Source: Paragordius varius (Eukaryota; Nematomorpha). Taken from it: a stretch of 64,000 nucleotides of DNA. How positions within the stretch are numbered: position 1 is the first letter of the stretch; each line of letters opens with the position of its first letter. Shown piece after piece: positions 50,977 to 63,714 of this stretch. The notes under the pieces were generated by a model. That model was not told the DNA's origin, did not search any database, and saw only the letters and a program-made list of their open reading frames with translations. Position numbers and translations under genes: made by a program. Where the stretch lies: contig OZ176054.1 in assembly GCA_964247055.1 (NCBI GenBank), forward strand, positions 6,448,001 through 6,512,000. Direction: 5' to 3'.

Positions 50977-52096
50977 CTATGATGATGATGAGACTTTAGA
51001 TGTTTTTGGATTCATAGATAATATATGTTGTAATATTTCTTTCATATAAATATTTTTCAATGGAGTTATGGCAGGTAATTTTGATTTTTCCAGCTCCAAT
51101 TGTTTGGCATAAGCTTCGGACCAACTTAAACCAAACCATTCGGCTTCTTCCATCTAAAACGAATTAATTAAAATAAATAAAATTCGTATTGTTAAAATAC
51201 TGGCTTTTATGCGATATAAAATTTAAATTGAATTATTTTAACCTTAAATCGCATAAAAAATAAATATTTTAAAATGTACTTTAAAATTAAAAATTCTATT
51301 AAATCATAAAAATATTTTATGGTTGACTTATTTTTATACATTTAAAACGTCATTGGTTTGGATATAATGCATATAATTGGCATTTTCTGAGTTATTTGGT
51401 TGTGAAATCAATTTCATTAACATTTCACGTTTGAGTTGTGCACCCAATTGTGATTTAAGATCAACCAGATGAGTCTAAAAATAAATAAAAAGCGTTAATT
51501 TCATATGTTTATAATTCATTATACCTGATTATTATAAAACAACTTAATAAAAAAGTTAGTTTAATCTGACGAAAATTATCTAACTATTCAAAAAATAAAC
51601 ATTTAAGATGTAATGATCGAATCCGTAATGCTGATCCACCAAATCCTCAGTTCTTTTAGTACATTGAATAATCATGTGTTTGTCAAGCAATTGACTGTAA
51701 AAAATACGTTGATGTATCATAGGGACCCATACATAAGGAATTCTAAAATAAATAAGTTTAGGGCGATCAACCTTTCATAACGATTAGTTTTGTATCCCTT
51801 GATTACTTCTTCCCCTCCCCAAAGTCCTTTATCAGCCAAAGGGGGACAAAACGATTTAATAGGGTCATTTTTCACAAATTGACTAAATTATTTAAAAATC
51901 AAATAAACTTTTGATGGTATTTATTTTTTTGGTATCTTTGTTCTTGAGGAATCCAGTGAACCGGTATTGGTTTTCTCAATTCACAATCCAATTTTCGTAA
52001 AAGATAATGGCGAGGTAATCTTTGCGCAATAGAATCATAGGGCCAATTTTTTGGCCATTTAAGTTGCAAATATTTATCAAGTTTAGCACGATTCAT
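50977..52096 (-). CDS. mRpL28: Mitochondrial large-subunit ribosomal protein bL28m
   Basis: Five exons: 51909-52096, 51772-51882, 51601-51742, 51340-51474, 50977-51153; 250 residues, close to the human protein (256). It is a structural component of the mitochondrial ribosome. Conserved words: QRLPRHYLLRKL (human SRLPGHYLRSL), PIPVHWIPQ (TPVHYRP), DKGLWGGEE (RGLWGGEG), YSQLLDKHM, TEDLVDQHYGFDHYILN and EEAEWFGLSWSEAYAKQ (EEAEWVGLTLEEAIEKQ). A polyadenylation signal AATAAA directly follows the stop. The start codon is 32 bases from that of FARS2 on the opposite strand. Confidence 0.92.
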
Positions 52097-52128
52097 GTTT
52101 CTGTGAATGTAAGAAACGCACGTGGATT
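52097..52128. promoter_or_regulatory. Bidirectional promoter core with CACGTG E-box
   Basis: The whole space between the start codons of mRpL28 (minus) and FARS2 (plus) is 32 bases. It contains a palindromic CACGTG at 52119-52124, the binding site of bHLH-ZIP factors such as Myc/Max and USF. Both transcripts must start inside this space or within the partner's coding region. Regulatory role inferred from position and motif. Confidence 0.6.
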
Positions 52129-54050
52129 ATGAAATTTATCCGAAAAATTCAAATACCCAAATTATCGACAAACGAGAAAACAATTTCCATAAATAATAAG
52201 ATATATGTAAACGATACTTATTCCAATATTACCGATCATATTTTAAGTTATTTGGATCGTAAATTGCTTCATCAACCTTTTCATCCCTTATCCCATTTGA
52301 AAAATAAAATTCAAAATTTTTTCCATCGTAATTATTTGAATCACAAATTAAGCCCTATTTTTTCTATTCATGATAATATTGATCCAATTGTATCCACAAG
52401 AGATAACTTTGATAATTTATTAATACCTTCTAATCATATATCGAGATCGCCCACGGATACTTATTACATAAATTCGGAGTATGTTTTAAGGACTCACACC
52501 TCTTCGCATCAAATCCCATTAATGAAAACTGGATTGGATAGGTAGATATTAATTCAAATACTTTCTTTGATTTAAAACCATTTTATATTATTAATTATCA
52601 AATAAAAAATGTTTCCATCAAAAGTCTAAATCTTTTCGTTTTTGAAGAATATATCAAATGGTATTTTTTGCTTCAGTTTCTTAATTATGGGGGATGTTTA
52701 TCGCCGCGACACAATCGATTCAACCCATTTCCCAGTTTTTCATCAATTAGAAGGACTGCGGTTATACACGAAAGATCAAGTTGGAATTGTTTTATTATTT
52801 AATTTTTTTATAATTACACGTGATAATTTATTTTATTTAAATTTAAAACAGCTTTTTCAAAACACCAGAGACAATAGCCTGGTTTTTATGTATGGTAAAA
52901 TGGATAGGCAAAATTATACGCGAAATAATGAACGTCAAGCTTGCCATAGTATAGAAACTGCTAAAGTCCTTGAATTAAACCTTAAAAAAGTTTTGCAAGA
53001 TTTGATACTCACTCTATTTGGACCTAGTAATTTATAATAATAATTTTTAAAAGCTTATTTACAAGGGTATCTAAAACAAATGGATACACGGGCCGCCTTT
53101 TTAGACAAAAAACTGGCAGGCGGCATTCGTTTATTATACAAGAATTAACAAATATTTTATAGATTTTAAAAATAGTTTTTAAAACGAGTGTTTATTTCAT
53201 TTTTTGCTACCTCATGGCTGAAATTTGGGAAAATCAATTCAAAAAATATGTTCTGAAAAATCATTCTGCTTAAATTGTTAAAATTCTGTATTTCTTTCGG
53301 GCCGCATAAATATTTTGGCGGGTAAACATACGGACCCCCCGCACATTGGCCAATCCTGATTTGAATCTATTTTTTAATTTATACCTATTTTTTATTTAAT
53401 AAACCTAGCACTTTTCAATCAACATTTTTTCGACAAAACTCCACACCTTTTCATCAAACATTATTTCTATGAATTTTTTAAAATCTTAATGTTAATCACT
53501 TGAAGTCATTTAATTTATTTTCTTTGGTTTTGTAATTTGTTAAAAGAATTTGTTTTAGGTAAATATATTATTTTGAGAGCCACTTTAGTCATGTTAAATA
53601 AGTAAAAAAATCTATAAACCCAATGATTAATCTATTTTTTTCCTATAATAAATTTACTATGACTAAAAATCAATAAATTAAATTTATAATTAATTTTATT
53701 TTTCTTGCTTTATTATGTCATTCTCATTTTACGATACCAACTATAGTTTTAACTTTATATTATAAACATTTGCATTATATTTTGGGATTTAAATAATTTA
53801 ACTTTTGCCATTGATTGTTGTATAAATAATTTTTTGGGGGTATAATCTGTTTTAGAAATCGAAACCCGTTGGGTCCCAACCTTTTTTCCATTTACGCATC
53901 CATCTTGGGAGCTAGAAATCAAACATAATAACGAATACCTCGAGGTGCTAGGATGTGGTATAATGGAGCAAGATTTAATAAATAAAGGTTATAACAAAAA
54001 AACCATTATAAAAAAATTATTTTTTAAATAAATTGTTTTTTTTTCATTAA

Positions 54051-54089
<39 letters not shown>

Positions 54090-55794
54090 TATATATATAT
54101 CATTCACAGTTTAAATTTCAGCAATTTTAATTCACCCTCGAATTCGAATTCACCCTAAATCAAGTTATGTGTTTTTTAAAATTAAAAATTACCCTTATTT
54201 TATTATATTTTTAAAATAAAAAAATCTGTTTAAAGTTAATATAATGCTGAAAAAATAATAAACTATGTCGTAAAAATATATTTCATATTAATGATCAGAA
54301 AACACAAAATTTATTTTTAGGGTGAATTTGAATTGTTCAAGGGTCTATTTAAATTGTATATGGTAGATATTAAGATATATTTAAGTTTTTTATTTAAATG
54401 AAAGTAGCAATATTTTTATCTTATTTATTGATATAATTAAGTTCTATTAAAAAGAACAAGATAAAGCAAAAATTAAATCCATTCAATCATATGAAATGTT
54501 TTTAAAACTGAATTTTATTTTAATTAAAGCCAAAAACGCTTCCAGTTTGACCAGCCTTTAAAAGTTTAATATATTTTTTTCAACAAAATTTAAATAATAT
54601 CCCTTTTCCATATTTTTCATTAAATAGCGGGGGCCGAAAATCGTGTTGGATGGGCTTTTGGGATAGGGCTTGAGCGAATAGCCATGTTACTTTATGAAAT
54701 CCCTGATATCCGGTTGTTTTGGTCTCGTGACTCTGGATTTTTAAATCAATTTAACACAAACGACCCAAATGCAATAATCAAGTTTAAGGTAGTAACTATT
54801 TTTTTATATAATAATATTTGTGGAGTTTTTATTGAGTAAATGGGATTATAATTAAATATAAATTTAATAAAGATCAGGAATCATAGATGCATTTTATATG
54901 ATTTTTTGTTGATAAATGAAAAATTTTGAGGTTAGGAGACTCTTAAAGAAATTTTTATTAGTGACTTATATTAAGCATATTTTCATTAAACTAGAATACA
55001 TACATATAAAAATATGTTAAAATTTATATGTAGTAAATGATTACTTCTAATTAAATTGGATCATTGAATATAAATATTTCCAATTAATAATTTGAAGTTT
55101 TTATGCTATTTATTCTTAGCCTATCAGTAAATTCCCACAATGCATAAATGATATATCATTCTGGCTTAGTGATGATCCAAAATATCCACCCTTAACTCCT
55201 AATGACTTTTGTGATTTGGTTCGTGGTAATACGAACGTAAACATCTCAGAATTTAGCAGCGACAATAGTATATATTGATCTGTTTTAGAAAAAAATTATT
55301 ATGGAAAATGTATAGTATCCCTCTAAAATTACCTCAATTGTAGGAGGACATAACTTATTAGCTATATTATGACACTTTTAACGAAAAAAACTTAAATTTT
55401 TATTTATCTTTTTCTAAATAATTATTTATATATAGCTCAAATTCCAATTATCAAGGTATAGTTTAAAAAAAAGTTTATTTAAATTTAGCACGATCTTCAA
55501 AAATTAGGGCCCCAAAATTAGAAGTTAGGTGGAATCTATCTATTTATTTATTAAAATATTTTCAGTTATTTTTATATCCTATATTCAGATACCAAATCTT
55601 CCGAAACCATAGACTTGGTTGAACAAGTCAAATTGATTGATGAATTTAGGGAGAAAGCTACGGGTCGGAAAAGTATGTGTTTTCGCATTATATATCGACA
55701 CCCAATGCAAACCCTATCCAAAGAATGCGTAAATTTATATCACAAACGGATTGAGCGTGCGCTCATACAAAATTATGGTGTTGTAATACGATGA
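52129..55794 (+). CDS. FARS2: Mitochondrial phenylalanyl-tRNA synthetase
   Basis: Seven exons: 52129-52541, 52677-52779, 52852-53026, 53856-53987, 54628-54788, 55120-55225, 55589-55794; 431 residues (human 451). Charges mitochondrial tRNA-Phe. Class II synthetase motif 2 is seen in [20 protein letters not shown] and motif 3 in [12 protein letters not shown]; substrate-site words include [38 protein letters not shown] and [13 protein letters not shown]. The C-terminal anticodon-binding fold is marked by [19 protein letters not shown] signals follow about 40 bases after the stop. Intron 2 (72 bases) has no stop and keeps frame. The gene looks intact. Confidence 0.95.
52780..52851 (+). other. 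72-base stop-free intron of FARS2
   Basis: Starts GTTGGAATTG and ends TTAAAACAG. Removing it joins KDQ to LFQNTRDNS, which matches the family; keeping it adds 24 mostly hydrophobic residues ([15 protein letters not shown]...). The length is a multiple of three and no stop occurs, so retention would not break the protein. Confidence 0.75.
53040..53855. other. FARS2 intron 3
   Basis: AT-rich. Between about 53080 and 53350 it has GGGCCGC-rich words (ACGGGCCGCC; CGGGCCGCAT) that resemble fragments near 1960 and 19430 and are probably decayed hAT termini. Nothing else was recognised. Confidence 0.4.
54101..54365. mobile_element. MITE family 1, copy 3 (FARS2 intron)
   Basis: The left end is degraded (CATTCACAGTTTAAATTTC). 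Two subterminal repeats lie at each side, and the right end AATTGTATATGGTA is also changed. It is the oldest-looking copy, next to a TA tract (54058-54100). Confidence 0.75.
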
Positions 55795-55936
55795 TGTGAA
55801 TAGCTCTTTATTTTAAAGTTAATATAAGTTTTATACAATAAATAAATTAAAAACCGATATTTATCAGATTTATTATTATATTATATTTGAACTAAAAAAT
55901 CGATAATTATTATCACAAAACATTCTTATTACTACT

Positions 55937-56209
55937 ATGTTTTTATCCTCCGATCGATATCTAATTTTTAACCTGCTATTATTCGTGGTACTTACGCATT
56001 TACCGGCCTGTAAGTTTTTGGTTAATTTGCAAGAAATTACAAATGGAAGTCGCCCAAATACAAATAAAAAGGTTGTTATGCTCTTTAAAAATTATTCAAA
56101 CATATTACTTAACCATAAAAATCGCAAAGCCATGACGTATAGCTTTAAATTTTTATATTATTTCAATAAACTATTCAGTCATCTATTAAATTTTTTTAGT
56201 TTGTCCTGA
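55937..56209 (+). CDS. Possible small secreted or membrane protein
   Basis: Open frame of 90 codons 140 bases after the FARS2 stop. The first 25 residues (hydrophobic core FNLLLFVVLTHL, then PACK) look like a signal peptide. The rest is Asn/Lys/Phe-rich with a hydrophobic end and no recognised domain. There is no homologue from memory, no conserved copy in the window and AT-rich composition, so it may be a chance frame. Confidence 0.25.
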   Translation: MFLSSDRYLIFNLLLFVVLTHLPACKFLVNLQEITNGSRPNTNKKVVMLFKNYSNILLNHKNRKAMTYSFKFLYYFNKLFSHLLNFFSLS

Positions 56210-56664
56210 ATGTACAAATAAATTACTAATTTATAAAGAAAATTATTTTATACAAGGTATTTATTAAAATTAATATATGATATATCGAGGAATAATAAAA
56301 GCTGTCACACATACAAACAAAAAAGACATGTAACAATTGTCATAGTAATTTTAAGTCATATGTATATGTAAACCAACAAAAATACTACATTGTTGATATG
56401 TATGGTGATAAAAAATTTCCAGTAATAGAAAAATTAACAATAGCCACCAAACTAATACAGTATGAGTGAAATATATTTCTTGTATTTGATTAAATATGGT
56501 AAAGAGCAATAATGGTTAAAACAAGAAAGCGTCGAAAATTCATTTTTTTGCTATTATCCACCATTTTTATGCCAATAATATTTATCCACACTATATAAAA
56601 ATATCAAGCAATCTTGCCAAAAAACTATCAAAGATATTCACTCAATCCCTGTAAAATAATCCAA
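56210..56664. other. Intergenic region, nothing recognised
   Basis: Space between the FARS2 side and the 3' end of mitofusin. AT-rich, no feature seen. Confidence 0.5.
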
Positions 56665-59600
56665 TTATGACTTAAAATATGTGGATATAAAGTTTTGTAT
56701 CGCATTGCGTAAACTAAATCCTCGTGTTTCAAGGGCTGGTACGCTGTTTGCCAACAGACGGTCACACACCTCTCTTTGACGCACATCAGTTTGCGTAAGC
56801 ATTTCTAAACGCCGAGCATATGACCGGGCCCATGTTACAAGGTGCGTTAACGACCTCTGCGCATCAGCTGTTACATGACTAGCGGTATGAGCGGCGGCTC
56901 TTTCCGCTATAACCCTAAGCCGCGTGGCTCCATGTCGAACAAATTGTCGTTTATAGGTACGTTCACGGGCCCGGGCAGTCCAACACGCCCGTTCATACAG
57001 GTAAGTGGCACCATAGAGCGCTCCAAAGACGGAAGCGATTTTAAGGAGCAAACTATTACTACTGCTGCTGGTGCTTGATGATGAGGAGCCTATTATAGGA
57101 TAATGAAAAAAATAAGAATACACCCAAATATAGTTTTCGCAGTTATAATACTGAAATAGTGTCATAAGAAAAAGCAAAATATTTAAGGTTAAGAAAAGTA
57201 AGTTATACAACTTGTGAGACAAATTTGGCCAACAAAACAAAAATCTTCCTAGATTACAAAGTGATTCAATAAGTGTTTTTTCAAAAAAAATTGAGTTATG
57301 ATGGGAATAATTACATAATTAAAATAAAAAAATTAATGATGTGGACTTCGATTTCTGCTAATTATGAAAATAATGGGATAACATATTAAACTTAACTCGT
57401 AAAATTCACACCATCGCTATTAATCATATAATTTTTACAATTATTTATCACCACGCTACATATATATATATATATATATCATAAACTATTCATCTTACGA
57501 GATAAAGGGGCAAACAGTATGAAGTTAGCTATTCTCCAAAGAATAAACATTCCAAGAACTCCGGTTCCGGCCGAAGACAAGCCAAAGAGTGAACCAGTTG
57601 CAATTAATGACAAGTGTCGCAATTCATTCATGGCATTTCTGTGTATGTTATCAAGGTTTTCGTCCCCACTTTCGTCCTCTTCATTGTCGCTTTCATATGC
57701 AGCGTTCTTGTGGTAGGGTTCAGTTTTTTCTAAGGTTCAGTGGAAAAAAAAGATTATGTAAATAATTTTTGATAGTATTTTAGAAAATTATTATAGTGTG
57801 CAATTTAACAATGACTAATTTTATAAGAGAACCAAAATTTTTTGGGCATAAATATCATGACATCCAAATGGTATAAAATTAAACATAGGCTTTTAAAAAT
57901 ATTTGACGAACGCTATATAATAATATATAAATTATACCTTTTTATCATTTTTATGGCATAAATTTAATAATGAAATAATATATATTAACAGGCAATTGTA
58001 TCTTTGCGATTGAAATCTAAAAGAGAGTAGTAGTATGGTAAGAAATTATAAAACTTCGATAAATTTTATTAAGATAAAAAAGGACCTTTTATTAAACTCG
58101 AATTTGTAGGCAACAAATTGTTATCAGGTAGGGAATGCCTACTGACAGAGTTTATGATTGGATTGTTTGCACTTTCATTGGGAGTTAGAGCCATTTTCTT
58201 GTTGAGTTCTTTGCTATCATTCAATAAAAAAAAATATTTTTAATGTGGGAAAATTTCTACCGTGTCTGGAAATGATTAATTTTAGTTTTTTGGTAGTTTA
58301 ATTCGTCATTTTTATGAATAAGAAATAGAATTTTGTAAATTTTTATCTTTTAGTCACAAAATTTTGTCGTAATAATATGGAATTAAGCTCGCTTAAATGA
58401 TTAAACAATTAAATATAACAATAAAAGTTGAAATTATACGGATATACCGTAAAAATATAAAAACAAATATTTTTTCAAAACAACCATACTTTTTAAACCT
58501 TAATTTTCCCCTATAAATTATATAACTACAATGGTAATATATTGATTGTTTTACCGATCTAGATATCGTTTACATACTTTCCAGTTTTCCATTAGTTATA
58601 CTAAAAACATCAAGATTGAAAAAGTTATGGTTGTATAGAAAAAAATATTTGTCTATTTATTTTTACGTTTTCTCCGTATATTTTCAGTTTTTACTGTAGA
58701 CGCAACCAAACAGTTAACAGATTTGATTAAGATATTATAAAGATATTGCTTAATATCCTAATCTTCGCTTGAAAAACATTTGGGCAAAAAAACATAAAAA
58801 ATATAAATCTTTTTGCTAGGTATTACTGTATATTAACTTTTATCCTCGACAAAATCAGAGAACAAAAGATACCGCATACAATAAAATTTACAAAACTTAA
58901 ATATTATAATAATGGGGGCGCATATAGATATCAAAAAAGAGGATTTAAAACATCCTACAATATAATTAACATAAACCATCAAATAAAAATATAAAATTAA
59001 AACGGTTAAATTAATGTTTTACCTTTCATATATGCTTTGTGGTTTTTGCAGTTGTTCCTCAAACTTTTTATGATTCTTATAGCTTTTCCCATAATACTTC
59101 ATCGAGTCATGAGAACGATTTTGTAAACTAGAATTCGAAGTAGTACCTAACATAGGTAATACAAGGCGGTTAATCAACCGCCGAGGACTAAGAGAAAATC
59201 GAAATTCTAGTCGAGGCTCAAAATCTGTCCACAAATCGCGACAATCCATATGGAAGGCCGTTTTTAACATTGCGGCCGTGTCGGGGGACATTGCAATATC
59301 TTGCGTTATTTTATACGTGTTGTTATCATTGTCGCCATCACCTTTTTTGCTACTATCATTTAGTAGGGGTAATTTCAGGTTAGATTTATCAGGTTTTGCA
59401 TGATCCGTTATATCGATATCTTTGCCCACCTTAAAGTCATATTGTTTTGGTGATTTACCTGAAATAGTATACAAATTATAAGGTTTGAATCAATCTACAA
59501 TTAGGGTTAAGTTTTGACCAATCAAATAATAATAATAACTGATGTGACCGCTTTATAGGCAGTTCATGGTGTCATGCTATGTGATGTAATAAACTAAACA

Positions 59601-62600
59601 AAATGAGCTTTGTATTAAATCTTGATAAAAAATTCGAATTTACAATTGTTTCATATAAATTTAAATTTTAACGCATTATTTTACACACGTTTAAAAATTT
59701 TAAACTTATTATATTTATTAAGCGGTTACAACCATGCATTCAAGAATGCATACCATTTACAATTCAACTTCACCCTTGAACAATTCATATTTACCCTAAA
59801 AATAAATTATGTGTTTTCGAACTAATATAACTTCATCATTAGAAAGAAATATGTTCTTATGGTATAGTTTATTATTTTTTCATTATTATATTAATTTTAA
59901 ACGCAATTTCATTTTTTAAAAATATAAAAAAATAGGTAATTTTTAATCTTAAAAATACATAATTTTAGGGTGAACTTGAATTGTTCAAGGGTAAATTTGA
60001 ACTGTAAATGGTGTATTCATTACAAGTCAAACTTTACCCTTTTATAACTATTGGGTACTAATTATTTAAAAATTTGGATAAAAATGTTTGTTAAATGATA
60101 GTTACTTTAACTGCTTCTTGTCAAATTTGGAAGTTTTCATTCCAAACAAAATTTTTTGAATTTTAGAAAATTAAATGACCTAAGAAAAATATTATTAACA
60201 ATAAATTATTATTATACGCATTTTAAACAGACTCTACTACCTTTTATGGGTAATATTTGGGCAAAACTTTCCATCAAATCCCGTTTATAGGCATAGAGAA
60301 ATTCTAACGTATCTGTCAAACATCTGGAACTAATATTTCGACTCAGTCCATCTTCAACAAAGGATACCAGCCCTTTCTTGTAATTAAACAGGGCGCTTTC
60401 CTAAACAAAACAACAATTTTGATAAAATAATAATATTATTTGCCTTCACAATGATTATTTTAAAGTAGAATTTATAATTTGTTACATAAATAAAAATTGA
60501 GCAATTGTAAAAAGGAAAATTAAATTGAGACATAATTCGGAACTTTTTAACAATTCATAATTTTTCGTATTTGATTAAGAATCATAACAAAGGTTTTTAA
60601 CTCAGCAATCCTTCGAAAAAAATGTCCCTTCCCTCATTTTTATAAAATTATCCTTCTGGTAAAAAATAACTCAGATCCTAATCCCAATTTCCTACTCAAA
60701 ACAAAAACAATTCAACTTATGACTCAAATTTAACACAAGTGTGTTCGACATTAATTGTGATATGTTTAATGGATTTATTCTATTAATCCACCAATAATTT
60801 TATTGTATAAAGCGATTATAAATTATTATAACCTTTTAAATTAAATTACTAACATAAGCGTGTTTAACATTCATTGCACCATGTTTAAATAGATTTTGTA
60901 TTGTAACACTGTTCACAAATCGATTATTAATTTAAATATATCCTTGGATAAAGTATAAAATAACGCCAATTACTTACATAGGCATGTTTAACATTCATTG
61001 TACCACTTTTAAAAGGATTTTGATGGTTTACAAAACGACGTTCATCATTAGTGTTAAATTCATCGACCAAGCTTCCCAATCTCCGTATTTCCTGTTCAAG
61101 AGCGGATTCAACGCATTCTTTAACTCGTGTTCCTAAGCGTGTTGCGCGCGTATCAAATTCGGTCTCTCTAACCTTTAAACCATTACGCAAGGCATTAAGT
61201 TTGGTTTGAGTCGCTGCACTGCGTTCAACTAACCGTTCACGTTCAGTGCTTAAAATCTGTAAGAAAAAGTCCAGTAATAATATACCATTTACAGTACAAA
61301 TTCACCCTTAAACAATTCAAATTCACCCTTGAACAATTCAAATTCACCCTCGAACAATTCAAATTCCCCTAAAAATAAATTATGTGTTTTCGGCCTAATA
61401 TAACTCATCATTAATAAGAAATATATTTTTATGGCAAAGTTTATTATTTTTTCAGTATTATTTTGATTACATACAAAATTTCTTTTTTTATAAATATAAA
61501 AAATTTAGGTAATATATAATCTTAAAAAACACATAATTTATTTTAGGGTGAATTTGAATTGTTCGAAGGTGAATTTGAATTGTTCAAGGGTGAATTTGAA
61601 TTGTTTAAGGGAGAATTTAAATTGTTTAAGGGTGAATTTGAACTGTAAATGGTATATGTTAATCGTAAAAATTATTGGGATATTTATTGCCTTACGGGTT
61701 ATAAATAAAAATAATAGTAAAAAAACTTTGAAACATATATGTTAAAATTACACTTATGAAACTATGGTTTAAAACTTTTTATCAAATTTCCACAAATTTT
61801 ATCAATGATGGATGTTATTGATATATTTTTTAAATCGTTGAAATCGATCGGAATGGTAAACTTTATTGGTTTGTACAATTAGGACCATATTTCCTTTATT
61901 GTAGTAGAGTTAACTGATTGTGAACATAAATAACTGTATTTTCAAGCTATCAGTCCGACGGGTTATGTGTATTAAACACTCAAAAACCAACCTTACATTT
62001 ATTTATATTAATTAATTTCGGTTCTAATTATGTACCATTCTTAACTCATGCCCTTACAAACATTAAAAGGAGCAAATTAAACGGTTACAAAAAATAAATG
62101 ATACTGTTACATAATTGCAATAAATAATAGCACCAATCCAACTTGTCTTTTTTTATATAAAGCAGAGAAATATAACTAAAAAATACCTTCAAAAATTAAA
62201 AATAATTTTAATACGATAAATGGGTATATTCATTTCTTATTTAAATACGATTAATTATATATAAATCACATTAATTTTTATAAAATTAAATAGAAACCTC
62301 AATTTGCTTTTCAAGTGCATCCAATAGTGTTTGACATATATTAAGTGCTTGTTGACTATGTTGCTCAAACTTAGTACGTAAGGCTGATCTATGGATACAA
62401 AAACAGTAAATATTTTAAATAAAGAAATAAATTATCATAGAGTCTATAAAAAATTTAAAAATCATAACAATCAATGTAAGTTAAGAGGTAATTTAAAATT
62501 TATATGAGTAGAATTATTTATTTGACATACTTGTGTTCTTAAGATCTTCATTGTTAAAAAATGCAAATTTAGTATCATGTGTATTAAAAAATTAATTTAT

Positions 62601-63714
62601 ATGACACGTTAATCAAAATGGTAGTTTTATCTATAAAAATACCATTTAATAAAAAATGAATTATTCATAAGTGAAAAATCTACTTTGATATGCATTCCTG
62701 AAACCGTTGTTCGAATCGTTTAAACTCATTGTATCGTTCCTCAAAATTTTCCCCGAAAGTTGGTGAGCTGGTGCCAGTACCTTGCAACATATTTGTTCGA
62801 TGATATGAGATGGAATCACCATGGCAACCATCGATATTAGCGCCATTATTTGCTGTTTTATACTTAGTTTTTGCATCAGCTAAAAGTCCAGAACTAGCTA
62901 GACTGGAATCAAGCAAACGTTTTTCCAAAACCTCTTTTGCCGAAATGAAAAAGATACGATCCTTCGATTCTTGCGGGTTGGAAAGAACGCCAAGTTCATT
63001 CAACAAAAAGTGGGTTATGCGTTCCGTGTGTTGCTTAACCACCTTGTGTAGTAAAAATATATGGTTAAATATAATATTTGTATATGAGCAAAGGAATAGG
63101 ATGTAACAGTTAACGTATTATTAAAGTATAAATAACATTTGTTTGTTGGATGATGAAAAGATTATACAACTTGTTAATTATTAAAATATAATGCTCACCA
63201 CTTAGATAAAAAATCCTTATTATACATATATAATATATTATATACATGTATTAGGAATAATTATACGTTAAGTAGATTATAAAAAACTTGAGAGTTGCAA
63301 AAACAGTCATATTAATTAATTACAGTTGAGATATATTTCATATATATTGTAGTCGTTATAAAAGGATCCACAACTTTGTTAAAAAATTAGCTTTCACCCA
63401 TTTTAGGTAAACTTCTACACAATATTATCGGATTATTAGAATCGATAAAACAGCAAAAAAGTAAAACATTTTTAATAGTACATAAAGAAGATGACTCACT
63501 TTATCCGTATAAGCCTTGTCGAATTGGGTTGAGGCGTCCCATCGATTATTGAGGACAAAAACATTTGGGCGACTCAGTTTGCTTGCGACTTTGTGGAAAA
63601 AGTTTTTTTCCGTTTGCATAATGGTGGATTCGGCATTTGCTACAAGGATAAAAACATCGGCATCTTGACAATACTTATCAATCCAAGCATCAACATCCGG
63701 GTTCACATCAATGC
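56665..63714 (-). CDS. Marf: Mitofusin (Marf/MFN), 3' nine exons; 5' end beyond the window
   Basis: Exons: 63500-63714, 62684-63042, 62298-62388, 60978-61256, 60241-60400, 59023-59458, 58098-58213, 57516-57729, 56665-57052; about 750 residues. Dynamin-like GTPase that fuses outer mitochondrial membranes. Seen in order: end of the GTPase domain ([13 protein letters not shown] and [11 protein letters not shown], matching human LNNRWDAS), helical bundle ([25 protein letters not shown]), heptad region, [20 protein letters not shown], an acidic loop ([14 protein letters not shown]), two membrane segments ([29 protein letters not shown]) and the C-terminal coiled coil ([12 protein letters not shown]). 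The P-loop part of the GTPase, about 200 residues, lies to the right of position 64000. The acceptor of the last exon is chosen by phase; the Ser-rich sequence just upstream is probably intron. Confidence 0.92.
58420..58698. mobile_element. MITE family 2 copy (mitofusin intron)
   Basis: The left side GTTGAAATTATACGG followed by CCGTAAAAATATAAAAACAA and the right side, complement of CTGAAAATATACGG and CGTAAAAATAAATAG, are inverted repeats of about 50 bases with mismatches. Confidence 0.65.
59751..60014. mobile_element. MITE family 1, copy 4 (mitofusin intron)
   Basis: Begins TACCATTTACAATTC and ends GAACTGTAAATGGTG, with two subterminal repeat units on each side. Confidence 0.85.
61282..61656. 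mobile_element. MITE family 1, copy 5 (mitofusin intron)
   Basis: The longest copy (about 375 bases). It has four TTCACCCT-type units at the left and five GGTGAATTTGAATTG-type units at the right, between CCATTTACAGTAC and CTGTAAATGG ends. The right-hand array reads as an open frame of repeated VNLNC, which is an artefact of the repeat. Confidence 0.85.

Noticed and set aside
56875-57078. 67-codon plus-strand frame rich in Gly and Ser
   Set aside because: Antisense to the last mitofusin exon; codon pattern is a shadow.
57053-57090. Serine-rich start of the last mitofusin exon (run of Ser codons)
   Set aside because: Phase from the preceding exon and homology favour an acceptor just before position 57052; the Ser run is probably intron.
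61548-61745. Open frame with repeated VNLNC residues
   Set aside because: Produced by the direct repeats at the right end of MITE family 1, copy 5.
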